Shown: positions 9,159 through 18,703, numbered from the stretch's first letter. The stretch: 64,000 nucleotides of DNA from Curtobacterium sp. 458 (GCF_030406605.1 NZ_CP129104.1:1824799-1888798); one strand, 5' to 3'. The notes: a model not told the origin generated them from the sequence alone. Program-made: numbers and translations.

Positions 9159-9959
9159 TTACGCGTCCTGGCTCTCCGCATCCGTTTCGTGGTGCTCGTG
9201 CACGCTGCCGACCCCCGAGCGGCGGCCCGGTCGGCGGAGGAGTCGCAGCGCGTCCGGACGGACGACCCGTAGGCCACGGCCGCGCCGGAGCAGGGAGCCG
9301 AGGGTCGACTGCGGCTGCCAGTCGCGCCCGTTCGGCAGGCCCCAGCCGCGACGGACCGCGCCGTACCGCAGCGCGAGGGACAGCACGATCGCCGCGACGA
9401 TCCCGATCGACGGCGATCCGAGGAAGGACGCGACGACCATCACGGCCGAGGCGGCGACCGCGACGGTGGCGTACAGGGCGTTCCCGCCGAACACCGCCGG
9501 GACACGGCGGAGCAGCAGGTCGCGCATCGCGCCGCCCCCGACCGCGGTGATCGTGCCCATGATGATCGCGGCCGGCCAGCCGAGCCCCGCGTCGAACGTC
9601 CGCTGCACGCCGACCACGGACCAGATGCCGATGACGGCGGCGTCGAGGATCGTGAAGAGGCGGTCCCACGTCACCTCGGAGAACGACACGAAGAACGCCA
9701 CGAGCGCCCCGGCGATCGCGACCGGCACGTACAGCGGGTCGACGAGTGCGACCGGGGGACCGTTCTGCAGCAGGGTGTCGCGCAGGATGCCACCGCCGAG
9801 GCCCGAGACGAACCCGACGACCAGGAAGCCGAAGAGGTCGAAGTCCATCGTCCGGGCGATCGAGCCACCGAGCAGCGCCGACGCGAAGACACCGGCGAGG
9901 TCGAGGACGTTCGTGACCGATGCCAGGCCCTCGGCGGTCAGCAGGTTCATGAGAACCAT
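9159..9959 (-). CDS. Trimeric intracellular cation channel family (UPF0126/YicG-type) membrane protein
   Basis: A 266-aa integral membrane protein made of two tandem repeats of the PF03458 domain. Each repeat contains the GGGxxRD signature: GLGGGILRDTLL in the first and AVGGGAMRDLLL in the second, about 80 residues apart, giving roughly seven helices in total. Bacterial members form TRIC-like cation channels, and some are annotated as glycine transporters. The ATG at 9959 is preceded by GGGG only, and the soluble tail is Arg- and His-rich. It is divergent from efeU, with the iron box in between, so iron control of this gene is possible but untested. Confidence 0.88.
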   Translation of the reverse strand: MVLMNLLTAEGLASVTNVLDLAGVFASALLGGSIARTMDFDLFGFLVVGFVSGLGGGILRDTLLQNGPPVALVDPLYVPVAIAGALVAFFVSFSEVTWDRLFTILDAAVIGIWSVVGVQRTFDAGLGWPAAIIMGTITAVGGGAMRDLLLRRVPAVFGGNALYATVAVAASAVMVVASFLGSPSIGIVAAIVLSLALRYGAVRRGWGLPNGRDWQPQSTLGSLLRRGRGLRVVRPDALRLLRRPGRRSGVGSVHEHHETDAESQDA

Positions 9960-9997
9960 CAAACCCCACGAGGCGGGAGTGGCGAGCCGAGCCCGGG

Positions 9998-10016
9998 TTA
10001 GGTTAGCCTCACCTAC
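9998..10016. promoter_or_regulatory. DtxR/IdeR-type iron box upstream of efeU
   Basis: TTAGGTTAGCCTCACCTAC matches 17 of 19 positions of the known IdeR/DtxR consensus TTAGGTTAGSCTAACCTAA. It ends 3 nt before the efeU start codon, so bound regulator would cover the promoter or start region and repress iron uptake when iron is plentiful. Confidence 0.87.
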
Positions 10017-10019
10017 GCC

Positions 10020-11618
10020 ATGCTCGCCACACTCGTCATCGGCCTCCGTGAAGGCCTCGAAGCGACGCTCATCGTCGGCATCATCGCCGCGTTCCTGCGT
10101 CGCAACCGCGTCCCCCTCGCGCCGATGTGGCTCGGCGTCGGCACGGCCGTGCTGCTCAGCGTCGCGGTCGGCTTCGGGCTCCAGCTCGTCGAGCAGGCGC
10201 TGCCGCAGGCCGAGCAGGAGGGCATGGAGACGATCATCGGCATCGTCGCGGTCGTCTTCGTCACCGGCATGATCGTGTGGATGCGCACGCATGCGCGGTC
10301 GCTCGGGAAGGACCTCGAGGCCAGTGCGACGGCAGCCCTCGGCCGCGGGACGGCGTGGGCCCTCTCCGGCATGGCCTTCCTCGCCGTCCTCAAGGAGGGC
10401 TTCGAGACGGCGATGTTCCTGCTCGCGACGTTCCAAGCGTCGAGCGACACCGGCTCGGCCGCCCTCGGTGCGGTGATCGGCATCGCCGCGGCGGTCCTCA
10501 TCGGCTACGGCATCTACACGGGCGGCGTCCGGTTGAACTTGTCGCGGTTCTTCACCGGCACCGGGGTGTTCCTCGTCTTCGTCGCGGCCGGGCTCGTCCT
10601 CACTGCCATCCGTCACGCCCACGAGGCCGGCTGGATCGTCATCGGGCAGCAGCGCACCGTCGACCTGTCCTGGCTCGCGCCGAACGGCTCGGTGCAGGGC
10701 GCCCTCGTCACCGGTGTGCTGGGCATCCCACCGGACCCCCGTGTCATCGAGGTGCTCGGCTGGGTGCTCTACCTCGTACCCGTGCTCGCGCTGTCCCTCT
10801 GGCCGCGTGCCTGGCGCCCGGCCCCGGCGCGGGTGCCGTTCGTCCGCACGGTCGTCGCCGGTGGTCTGGCGGTCGCCGCGGTCGCGCTGGCCGCCGGCGT
10901 CCCGGCCGTCGCTGCCTCCGCCCCGCACCTGTCCGACACCGTCCGCCTCGACGGTGACCAGACGAGCCTCACAGCCGAGGTGCACGGGACGACCGGTGCA
11001 CTCCGCACCCGGGGCAACGGGTCGCAGGCGGAGGTCGAGCTGTCCGCGTCGACGCACCGCCGTGTCACCCGCGCCGGTGCGGTGGCGGACCGCTGGCAGG
11101 TGGTCGACGACGGTGCCGCCTCCGAGCAGCCGAGCAGTCTCACGCTCGACGACCTCGTCGGACTCTTCGGCCGCATCCCCGTCGGCATCTCCCCGTCCAC
11201 GAATCCCGGGCCGTTCACCGCGCGGTGGGCCACGAAGCGGACCACCACCCTCTGGACCGTCGACGGTGGGGTCCTGGACGCGACCGCCTCGGAACGCGAC
11301 GTGCTGACGCTGAGCGGTGGGGGCCTCCCGTCCGCTCGCACCACGACGCTCGACCGCGCCGTGTGGAGCGTCCCCGACGCCGTCGCCCAGCGCGCCGCCG
11401 CGACCGCGGCGACCGCCGCGACGCGCGGTGCGGAACTGCAACTCTGGGCAGCCTGGCTGCCGCTCGCGCTCGGCATCGCCGCCGCAGCGCAACTGCTGCT
11501 CGCGCTCCGTGACCGCCGCCGCACCACAGCCATCCCTGCGCCCGACCCCGACACCACCCCGTCGCGCGGCCCGCCCGCCGACGACCCCACGAGGAGCCCC
11601 GCGTATGCCGCTCGGTAA
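10020..11618 (+). CDS. efeU: Iron permease EfeU (FTR1 family)
   Basis: High-affinity ferric permease of the cytoplasmic membrane, 532 aa. Both FTR1 iron-binding motifs are present: REGLE (residues 10-14) and KEGFE (125-129), within about seven helices. A large extracytoplasmic C-terminal region (about 300-480) and a final helix follow, as in many actinobacterial EfeU proteins but unlike the shorter E. coli form. There is no ribosome-binding site: the iron box runs up to the ATG, so translation may be leaderless. It overlaps efeO by 14 nt, and efeO and efeB complete the operon. It passes Fe(III) inward after EfeO capture and EfeB oxidation. Confidence 0.95.
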   Translation: MLATLVIGLREGLEATLIVGIIAAFLRRNRVPLAPMWLGVGTAVLLSVAVGFGLQLVEQALPQAEQEGMETIIGIVAVVFVTGMIVWMRTHARSLGKDLEASATAALGRGTAWALSGMAFLAVLKEGFETAMFLLATFQASSDTGSAALGAVIGIAAAVLIGYGIYTGGVRLNLSRFFTGTGVFLVFVAAGLVLTAIRHAHEAGWIVIGQQRTVDLSWLAPNGSVQGALVTGVLGIPPDPRVIEVLGWVLYLVPVLALSLWPRAWRPAPARVPFVRTVVAGGLAVAAVALAAGVPAVAASAPHLSDTVRLDGDQTSLTAEVHGTTGALRTRGNGSQAEVELSASTHRRVTRAGAVADRWQVVDDGAASEQPSSLTLDDLVGLFGRIPVGISPSTNPGPFTARWATKRTTTLWTVDGGVLDATASERDVLTLSGGGLPSARTTTLDRAVWSVPDAVAQRAAATAATAATRGAELQLWAAWLPLALGIAAAAQLLLALRDRRRTTAIPAPDPDTTPSRGPPADDPTRSPAYAAR

Positions 11619-12831
11619 GTCCACCGTCCGCCCCCTGATCACCCTCGGCGCCCTCGGCGCAGTGACCGCGCTCGCGCTGACCGGCTGCGCGTCCGGTTCG
11701 TCCTCCGCGTCGAGCGACCCGTCCGCGTCCGGGAAGGTCGCCCGCGTCACCGTCACGCTGACGAACGACGGCTCCGACGCCTGCGCGGTCTCCACGACGA
11801 AGGTGCCGGCGGGACCGGTCACCTTCACGGTCAAGAACGAGTCGTCGACGGCGATCACCGAGGTCGAGCTCCTGCAGGACCAGCGGATCCTCGGCGAGAA
11901 GGAGAACCTCGCGCCCGGCCTCGAGCCCGTGCACTTCACCGCGACGCTCACCGGCGGGAAGTACCAGGTGTACTGCCCCGGTGCGACGACCGAGCTCACG
12001 GACTTCACCGTGACCGGGAAGGTCGCGGACACCGCGAACAGCAGCGCTGCGACGCTGCTGGCCGAGGGCACCAAGGGCTACGCGACGTACGTCGACGGCC
12101 AGGTCACTGACATGGTCGCGGCCGTCGAGCAGCTGCAGGCGCACGTCGACGAGGGCGACCTCGCCGCCGCGAAGACCGACTACGCGAACGCCCGGCCGTT
12201 CTACGAGCACATCGAGAGCGACGTCGACGGCTTCGTGAAGAAGGGGTTTAAGGCCACCGACAACGCCGGCAACCTCGACTACCTCATCGACATGCGGGCC
12301 TCGAACCTCGACGAGTCCGTCGGCTGGAGCGGTTTCCACGCAGTCGAGAAGGACCTCTTCGAAGCCGGGAAGATCACCGCGTCGACGAAGAAGACCGCCG
12401 CGGCGCTGACCGAGAACGTGCACCTGCTCGCGAAGCTCGTCCCGACGCTCGACTACAAGCCGGAGGACCTCGCGAACGGCGCCGCGGGGCTGCTCGAGGA
12501 GGTCCAGTCCAACAAGATCACCGGCGAGGAGGAGGCCTACAGCCACATCGACCTCGTCGACCTCGCCGCCAACGTCGAGGGCGCGCGGCAGGCCTTCGCG
12601 TACCTCAAGCCCGGACTGACGAAGACGGACCCGACGCTGACGAAGCAGATCGCGAAGCAGTTCGACGCGACGAACGCGCTCATGGACGGCTACCGCGACG
12701 CCGACGGACTCGGTGGGTTCAAGGCCTGGACCGGCGACCTGAAGCGCGACGACGCGAACGCGATCTCGCAGCAAGTCCAGGCGCTGCAGGATCCGCTGTC
12801 CCGACTGGCCGAGAAGGTCGCCACCGCGTGA
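11605..12831 (+). CDS. efeO: Iron uptake lipoprotein EfeO (cupredoxin plus M75 domain)
   Basis: A 408-aa extracytoplasmic metal-binding component of the EfeUOB system. The signal peptide ends in a lipobox LTGC (Cys28), so it is membrane-anchored by lipid. Residues about 45-135 form the cupredoxin-like domain (VPAGPVTFTVKNES, then YCPGATTELTDF), and about 145-405 form the M75/imelysin-like domain with its HxxE motif (GFHAVEKDLF, near residue 245). GAGGAG lies 8 nt before the ATG, which is inside the end of efeU. The cupredoxin-M75 order is that of EfeO rather than of the shorter EfeM form. Confidence 0.94.
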   Translation: MPLGKSTVRPLITLGALGAVTALALTGCASGSSSASSDPSASGKVARVTVTLTNDGSDACAVSTTKVPAGPVTFTVKNESSTAITEVELLQDQRILGEKENLAPGLEPVHFTATLTGGKYQVYCPGATTELTDFTVTGKVADTANSSAATLLAEGTKGYATYVDGQVTDMVAAVEQLQAHVDEGDLAAAKTDYANARPFYEHIESDVDGFVKKGFKATDNAGNLDYLIDMRASNLDESVGWSGFHAVEKDLFEAGKITASTKKTAAALTENVHLLAKLVPTLDYKPEDLANGAAGLLEEVQSNKITGEEEAYSHIDLVDLAANVEGARQAFAYLKPGLTKTDPTLTKQIAKQFDATNALMDGYRDADGLGGFKAWTGDLKRDDANAISQQVQALQDPLSRLAEKVATA

Positions 12832-14204
12832 CGAGCGAGCACGAGCACCGCGACGCGCCGGGCGCGCGCACCGGCGACGCCGCGACCGCGCCGGGCGACA
12901 CCGCGACCGCGACCACGTCGGCTGCGGGTGGCCGGGGAGGCGTGTCCCGACGCGGCCTCTTCGGCGCCGGCCTCGCCGCGGCCGGGGCCGGTGTCGGTGC
13001 CGCGGTGGGCGTCGCCGGCGCGACCGCAGCCACCGGGGTGAACCCGTTCGCCGCGGCCGCGAACGGCGACGAGTCGATCGACCTCTCCCAGGAGCACCCG
13101 TTCTACGCGACGGCGTCCGGGCAGCCCCAGGGCGGCATCCGCACCGTGCCGCAGCGGCACTGCGTCTTCATGACGTTCGACCTGTCGACGTCGGTGACGA
13201 CGGACCTGCAGGTGCTCCTCGCCCGCTGGTCGGCGGCGATCGCACAGCTGCAGGCCGGGAAGACCGTCGGCAGCGTCGAGCCCGCGCACGGCAACGGCGT
13301 CGGAGCGGACACGGGGGAGGCCCTCGACCTCGGCCCGGCGTCCCTCACCGTCACGGTCGGACTGGGCCCCGGCGTGTTCGACGAGCGCTTCGGTCTCGCG
13401 GACAAGCGTCCGGCGAGTCTCGCGGCGATCCCGACCCTCCCGAGCGACAACCTCGACGAGCAGCTGACCGGCGGCGACCTGTCGCTCCAGGCGTGCGCGG
13501 ACGACCCGCAGGTGGCGTACCACGCCGTGCGCGACCTCGCTCGGATCGCGCGCGGCACCGCGACCGTGCGCTGGACCGTGCTCGGCTTCGGACGCGCCTC
13601 GGCCGGCCCCTCGCAGTCGACGCCGCGGAACCTCATGGGGTTCAAGGACGGCACGCGGAACGTGTCCACCGACGAGGAGTTCAGCCGCTTCGTGTGGGTC
13701 GACGACCCGGGCGACGGCGCCGCGTGGATGCGCGGCGGCACGTACCAGGTCGTCCGGAAGATCCGGATGAACCTCGAGACCTGGGACGCCGACAACGTCA
13801 GCGACCAGCAGCGCGTCTTCGGCCGGACGAAGATCGAGGGTGCCCCGCTGTCCGGCGGCTCCGAGCACACGACGCCCGACTTCCACGCGGCGCACGGTGA
13901 CGGCACCACGAAGATCGACGTCCGCTCGCACATCGCGCTCGCGGCGCACGAGGCGAACGGTGGCGTGAAGATCCACCGACGCGGCTACAACTACACGGAC
14001 GGGCTGAACCAGTACGGGCAGCTCGACGCCGGGCTGCTGTTCGCCGCGTACGTGTCCGACCCGGAGCACTTCACCCGGTTGCAGCGGAAGCTCGGCGCAT
14101 CCGACCGGTTGAACGAGTACGTCTCGCACATCGGTTCCGGGGTCTTCGCCGTCCCGCCGGCGCCCCGGAAGGGTTCGTACATCGCGGAGCAGCTCTTCCG
14201 CTGA
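12828..14204 (+). CDS. efeB: Dye-decolorizing-type heme peroxidase EfeB
   Basis: A 458-aa DyP-type heme peroxidase exported by the Tat pathway. The twin-arginine signal SRRGLFGAGLA is at residues 40-50, unusually far in because of a Thr/Ala-rich N-terminal extension. The DyP GxxDG motif is GFKDGT (about 271-276), and the candidate proximal heme-ligand region is RSHIALAAHE (about 365-374), followed by KIHRRGYNY. GTGA overlap with efeO places it last in the operon. It is thought to oxidise Fe(II) or act on heme to feed EfeO/EfeU. The long region before the Tat motif could mean the true start lies further in, though no better one is visible. Confidence 0.94.
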   Translation: MTSEHEHRDAPGARTGDAATAPGDTATATTSAAGGRGGVSRRGLFGAGLAAAGAGVGAAVGVAGATAATGVNPFAAAANGDESIDLSQEHPFYATASGQPQGGIRTVPQRHCVFMTFDLSTSVTTDLQVLLARWSAAIAQLQAGKTVGSVEPAHGNGVGADTGEALDLGPASLTVTVGLGPGVFDERFGLADKRPASLAAIPTLPSDNLDEQLTGGDLSLQACADDPQVAYHAVRDLARIARGTATVRWTVLGFGRASAGPSQSTPRNLMGFKDGTRNVSTDEEFSRFVWVDDPGDGAAWMRGGTYQVVRKIRMNLETWDADNVSDQQRVFGRTKIEGAPLSGGSEHTTPDFHAAHGDGTTKIDVRSHIALAAHEANGGVKIHRRGYNYTDGLNQYGQLDAGLLFAAYVSDPEHFTRLQRKLGASDRLNEYVSHIGSGVFAVPPAPRKGSYIAEQLFR

Positions 14205-14217
14205 CGGGCCGGGTGGT

Positions 14218-14256
14218 GGGTGCCCTCCGTCGTTTCCCTGGAGACGGAGAGCACCC
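14218..14256. terminator. Hairpin after efeB
   Basis: Arms GGGTGCCCTCCGTC (14218-14231) and GACGGAGAGCACCC (14243-14256) pair with one mismatch around an 11-nt loop, 14 nt after the efeB stop. This is a likely end of the efe operon, without a T-run. Confidence 0.6.
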
Positions 14257-14379
14257 GCGCCGCGGAGTCCGCACCGAGCGGAACCACCGCCGGCGGATGA
14301 GAGATGACCCGGCGCGACGCGTCGCTGTGCGACACGGCTGAGGATACGCCGTCCCACTCCGCGGGGACAGGGACCTGAG

Positions 14380-14423
14380 CGGACTGGAGGCGCGGTGCCA
14401 GCTGGTACCGCGCCTCCAGTCCG
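14380..14423. terminator. Palindromic repeat/bidirectional terminator (GGAGGC family)
   Basis: CGGACTGGAGGCGCGGTGCC pairs with its mirror over 22 bp, with one G-U-type change and essentially no loop. It lies between the convergent efeB and nucleotidase genes, 15 nt from the nucleotidase stop. Confidence 0.7.
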
Positions 14424-14438
14424 TCATCCGGTCGCCCG

Positions 14439-16760
14439 TCAGTCGGTCGTGACCGCTCCGGTGCGCAGGGCGCGTCGTCGTCGAGCGACCACCAGACCGG
14501 CGATGCCGGCGAGGAGGAGCAGCCCGGCGGCGATCGCCGGACCGGTGAGCTCGGCGCCCGTGAAGGCGAGCTCGCCGTCGGCGTCGTCGGCGACGATCAC
14601 GTCGACCGTGCCGTCGCCGTCCGTGTCGACACCCGTGCCCGCGCCGCCGTCGACGGCACCGCCGTTGCCCGCACCGGGCGTCGTGCCCGGGTCAGCGGGG
14701 TCGGTCGGGTCGGTACCGGGGTCCGCGGTCTCGGCGGCGACCGGGATCGTCACCGCGAGGGTGATCGTCTGCCCGTTCGGCAGGGTGACGACGAGCGGCT
14801 CGTCGGTCGTGGCCGCGGCGCGCGTCGTCAGCGCCGAGCGCGCCACCCCGGCCTCGCCGCCGGGGACGGTGAACTCGAGCGTCGCGCGCCCCTGCTCGTC
14901 CGTGGTGTCCACGACCGACGTGTCGATCGTGGCACGGTCGAGCTCTTCGCCGTCGGCGCTCACCGCGACCTCGCCGGCCTGGTCGGTGGCGTTGCTGAAG
15001 GTGAGCGAGGACAGGTCGATCCGGACCTCGTCGCCGGGCTGGAACCCGCCCTCGGGCTCGTTCGTCCGGACCCCGACGGCGCGCTGGTCCTGCTGGACCT
15101 CCACCGTCGGGTTCGCCCGGAAGTACTGAACCTGTGCCTCGAGGTCGACCATGCCGCTGTCCTGCTTCGCGGCGGCGTCCTTGAACGCGCCGAAGTTGTC
15201 GCCGCCCGTCGCGAGGAAGGAGTTCACGGTCACCTTGTAGGTGCGCGTGGCCTCGACGGGATCGCCGTCGAGGGTCATCGAGGTGATGCGGGAGCCGGCC
15301 GCAGCCTCCGGGTCGTACGTGTAGGCGAAGCCCTCGGACGCGCCGAGCTTGAGGAACGGGCGGCTGGCCGACGTCGGCTGCCACTGCTGTTCGAGCGCCT
15401 GCCGGATCTGGTCGCCGGTGAGGTCGAGGACGACGAGCGTGTTCGCGAACGGCTGGACGACCGCGGCTTCCTTGTAGGTGACCGCGCCCGAGGCAACGTC
15501 CGCGCGCAGGCCACCCGGGTTCATGAACGCGATCTGCGAGCCCTGCCGCTGCGTCTGGCTCCGCTGGACCTCCGCGACGAAGTTGCCCAGCGTCGATTCG
15601 CCGCCGCGGTTCTCGGAGCCGTCCGTCTGCACCGCGCGCTTGAGGTCGCGGTCGACGGTGCCGAGCTCGACGGCGCCGAGCCGGTCGGCCTCGGCGACGG
15701 CGGCGTCGACGGTGGCCTGGACCGCGGGGTCGGGCGTGTAGGTCCCGTCGACCAAGCGCAGGTTCTCGGGTGCCGCCGGGGTCACGGTGCCGTCCGCGGC
15801 GACCGTGAGCCGCACGTGGCCGAGGTTGAAGCCGTACGAGCCGGTCTGGATCACCGGGCGGGCGACGGTGCCGCCCGTCGGGACGACCGAGTAGGCGTAC
15901 GTCTGGTGGGTGTGGGCGGACAGGATCGCCGAGACCTTCGGGGTGACGCCGTAGACCGCGCGCGAGAAGTCGGTGTCGGAGGTCGGCGTGACCGGCGTCG
16001 ACGACTCCGCGCCGTCGTGCACGAGCAGCACGAGCACGTCGGCCTCGTCGTTCGCCGTGTCGCCGTCGGTGAGCTGCGCGGCGACCTTGTTGACCTCGGT
16101 CGTGATGTCGCCCATCTCGAGGCCCTCGATGCCGTCCGGGGCGACGAGGCCCTGGCCGATCAGGTCCACCGTCGCGCCGATGAAGCCGACGCGCTCGCCG
16201 CTGATCTCCTGGATCGAGTACGGCTGGAACGCGGGCTTCCCCGTGGCCGAGTCGAGGATGTTCGCGGAGACGTAGTCCCACTGCGCCGCACGGACGCCCT
16301 CGCCCTGGCCGCCGATCACGCGGTCGCGGAGGTCGTCCTGGCCCTTGTCGAGCTCGTGGTTGCCGATCGCGCTGACGGAGAGGTCCATCTGGTTGAGCAC
16401 GTCGATCGTGGGCTGGTCGTCCTGGATGAACGACTCGAACGTCGAGCCGCCGATGTTGTCGCCGGAGCTGACGAACGCGGAGGTCGTGCCGTCGCCGCGG
16501 AGCTGTTCCAGTGCGCCGGCCAACGTCGCCGCTCCGGCAGCGTCGCCGTCGCGGGGGGTCGGGACGCCGTTCGTCTGTGAGATGGACTGCGCGATCCGAC
16601 CGTGGAAGTCGTTCACGTTGTACAGGTCGATCGTGGTGTCGCCCTCGGCAGCACTGGCGACGGACGGCACGGACAGCGCGACGAGGACACCGGCGGTCGC
16701 GAGCGCAGCGCCCGCGACCAGGCGCCCACGACGCGTTCGGGAGTGGTGGGAAGTGTTCAT
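14439..16760 (-). CDS. Cell-wall-anchored bifunctional UDP-sugar hydrolase/5'-nucleotidase
   Basis: A 773-aa secreted calcineurin-like phosphoesterase that hydrolyses nucleotides or UDP-sugars outside the cell. An Ala-rich Sec signal ends near residue 38. The metal motifs are NDFHGR (50-55), GDNIGG, GNHELDKG, LVHDGAES and AHTHQ, followed by the C-terminal 5'-nucleotidase substrate domain (GGLRADVASG, and later SFLATGGDNF). The C-terminus is a sorting signal: LAFTG at about 731-735, a hydrophobic helix and an Arg-rich tail, the LAxTG type used by class E sortases in actinobacteria. No sortase gene is in the window. It is likely a nutrient scavenger for phosphate or nucleosides. Confidence 0.92.
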   Translation of the reverse strand: MNTSHHSRTRRGRLVAGAALATAGVLVALSVPSVASAAEGDTTIDLYNVNDFHGRIAQSISQTNGVPTPRDGDAAGAATLAGALEQLRGDGTTSAFVSSGDNIGGSTFESFIQDDQPTIDVLNQMDLSVSAIGNHELDKGQDDLRDRVIGGQGEGVRAAQWDYVSANILDSATGKPAFQPYSIQEISGERVGFIGATVDLIGQGLVAPDGIEGLEMGDITTEVNKVAAQLTDGDTANDEADVLVLLVHDGAESSTPVTPTSDTDFSRAVYGVTPKVSAILSAHTHQTYAYSVVPTGGTVARPVIQTGSYGFNLGHVRLTVAADGTVTPAAPENLRLVDGTYTPDPAVQATVDAAVAEADRLGAVELGTVDRDLKRAVQTDGSENRGGESTLGNFVAEVQRSQTQRQGSQIAFMNPGGLRADVASGAVTYKEAAVVQPFANTLVVLDLTGDQIRQALEQQWQPTSASRPFLKLGASEGFAYTYDPEAAAGSRITSMTLDGDPVEATRTYKVTVNSFLATGGDNFGAFKDAAAKQDSGMVDLEAQVQYFRANPTVEVQQDQRAVGVRTNEPEGGFQPGDEVRIDLSSLTFSNATDQAGEVAVSADGEELDRATIDTSVVDTTDEQGRATLEFTVPGGEAGVARSALTTRAAATTDEPLVVTLPNGQTITLAVTIPVAAETADPGTDPTDPADPGTTPGAGNGGAVDGGAGTGVDTDGDGTVDVIVADDADGELAFTGAELTGPAIAAGLLLLAGIAGLVVARRRRALRTGAVTTD

Positions 16761-16852
16761 CGGCGACGAACCTAGGAGGACGCACAGGCAACACGCCAGA
16801 CGCCCCCCGAACGCGTCACACGATGTTCACACGAGCAACACCCGCGACCCGC

Positions 16853-18667
16853 TCAGTCGCGGCCGAGCGCGCCCTTCACCCGCTCGACGGCCTCCGCCGC
16901 CATGGCCTTCGCCGAGTCCTTCACGACGTCGAGCTCGACCGGGTCGCCCTTCAGCAGGCTCTTCGCCGTGTTGATCGCGTACTCCGCCGTGATGTGCGGC
17001 GGGAGCGGCGGCACGCTCCGGCTGACGTAGGCGTCGATCACGGTCACGCCCGGGTTCGCGAACGCTCGCTCGACGGCCGCCTCGACCTCGGCGTCGTCGT
17101 GCACGGCGATGCCCGTGAACCCGAGGAGCTCGGCGTAGCCGGCGTAGTCCATCGTCTCGACGTCCTGCGAGCCCCGCCACATCGGGTTGCCGTCCTCGGT
17201 GCGCATCTCCCACGAGACCTGCCCGAGGTCGTCGTTGTGCATGATCACGATGACGAGCTGCTGGTTCGGCCAGCTCGCCATGTACTTCTTCACGGTGATG
17301 AGCTCGTTCATGCCGAGCATCTGGAACGCGCCGTCGCCGATGGTGCACACGGCCGGAGCGTCCGGGAACGCGAACTTGGCGGTCACGGCGTACGGCATCG
17401 CGGCGAGCATGGTCGCGAGCCGGCCGGACATGTCGCCGTGCATGCCCCGGCGGAGGCGGATGTGGTGTCCGTACCAGTCCGCGGTGGTCCCGGCGTCGCA
17501 TGTGACGGTGACGCCCTCGGGCAGGCGCTCGTTCACGGCGCTGATCACCCGCCGCGGGTTGACGCCGTCGCTGTAGGAGACCTCGGCCTGGCGGGCCATC
17601 TCGGCCTCCCACTCCCGCATCTCGTCGGCGAGCTGCTCCTGCCACGAGCGGTCCGTGGTCTGCTCGAGGAGCGGCAGGACCGCGTCGAGCGTCGCGCCGA
17701 CGTCGCCCCAGAGGTTGAGCTCGGTCGGGTAGCGGAGGCCGAGCTGCTCGGGCTTGATGTCGACCTGCACACCGCGGGCCTGCCCGGTCGCCGGCAGGTA
17801 CTCGCCGTAGGGGTAGTTCGTGCCGAGGAGCACGATCGTGTCGCACTCCTTGATCTGCGTCAGGCTCGGCCGCGACCCCAGGAGCCCGACCTGCTGCGTG
17901 TGGTACGGCACGTCCGACGGCACGACGTCCTTGCCGCGGAGGGCGGTGATGATGCCGGCGCCGGTCTTCTCCGCGGCGGCGAGGACCTGGTCCGTCGCAC
18001 CGCGGGCACCGGCCCCGACGAGGAAGGTGATCTTCTCGCCGGCGTTGAGGATCTCCGCGAACCGCCGGACGTCCTCGGCCGACGGCGTGATGCGGGTGGA
18101 GGCGGGGACGTCGCTCGACCGCGACACCCAGTGCTCGGCCGCGGGCTCCTCCCACGCCATCGCCTGCACGTCGTGGGGGAGGACCACCACGGCGGGCTGC
18201 TTCCGGAGCATCGCGGTGCGGAACGCCGTGTCGATCACGACCCCGGCAGCGTCCGGCGAGGCGACGGTCTCGACGTAGCACGCCACGTCCGCGAACACCC
18301 GCTCGAGGTTCGACTCCTGCTGCGTGAAGGTCCCGATCGACGCCAGGCCCTGCTGTCCGACGATCGCGACGACCGGCTGGTTGTCCATCTGCGCGTCGTA
18401 GAGGCCGTTGAGCATGTGGAACGCTCCGGGGCTGGACGTCGCGACGCACACGCCGACCTCGCCGGTGAACTTCGCGTGCGCGGTCGCCATGAGCGCGGCG
18501 ATCTCCTCGTGCGTCGGCCGGACGTACTCGAGGGCACGCTCGCTGCCGTCCGCCTTGCCGAGTGCTCCGTCGAACGCGCCGATGCCGTCCCCGGGGTAGC
18601 CGAACACCCGGGACACGCCCCAGGACTTGATGCGGTCGATGACGAAGTCGCTCACGGTGGTGCCCAT
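16853..18667 (-). CDS. Thiamine diphosphate-dependent enzyme, PoxB/acetolactate-synthase-like
   Basis: A 604-aa enzyme of the ThDP-dependent decarboxylase/oxidase superfamily, closest in layout to pyruvate:quinone oxidoreductases. The N-terminal PYR domain has the activating Glu in RPTHEEIAALM (near residue 50), the central domain binds a nucleotide or FAD, and the ThDP motif GDGAFQMLGMNEL...HNDD is at about 435-470. The start at 18667 gives MGTTVSDFVIDRIK; an ATG 15 nt upstream is also possible and has a weak TACAGC 7 nt before it. It probably decarboxylates pyruvate or a related 2-oxo acid at the membrane. The substrate is an inference. Confidence 0.85.
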   Translation of the reverse strand: MGTTVSDFVIDRIKSWGVSRVFGYPGDGIGAFDGALGKADGSERALEYVRPTHEEIAALMATAHAKFTGEVGVCVATSSPGAFHMLNGLYDAQMDNQPVVAIVGQQGLASIGTFTQQESNLERVFADVACYVETVASPDAAGVVIDTAFRTAMLRKQPAVVVLPHDVQAMAWEEPAAEHWVSRSSDVPASTRITPSAEDVRRFAEILNAGEKITFLVGAGARGATDQVLAAAEKTGAGIITALRGKDVVPSDVPYHTQQVGLLGSRPSLTQIKECDTIVLLGTNYPYGEYLPATGQARGVQVDIKPEQLGLRYPTELNLWGDVGATLDAVLPLLEQTTDRSWQEQLADEMREWEAEMARQAEVSYSDGVNPRRVISAVNERLPEGVTVTCDAGTTADWYGHHIRLRRGMHGDMSGRLATMLAAMPYAVTAKFAFPDAPAVCTIGDGAFQMLGMNELITVKKYMASWPNQQLVIVIMHNDDLGQVSWEMRTEDGNPMWRGSQDVETMDYAGYAELLGFTGIAVHDDAEVEAAVERAFANPGVTVIDAYVSRSVPPLPPHITAEYAINTAKSLLKGDPVELDVVKDSAKAMAAEAVERVKGALGRD

Positions 18668-18703
18668 GCGACCAGCGTGCATCCCGCAGGCTGTACGCGT
18701 TCA

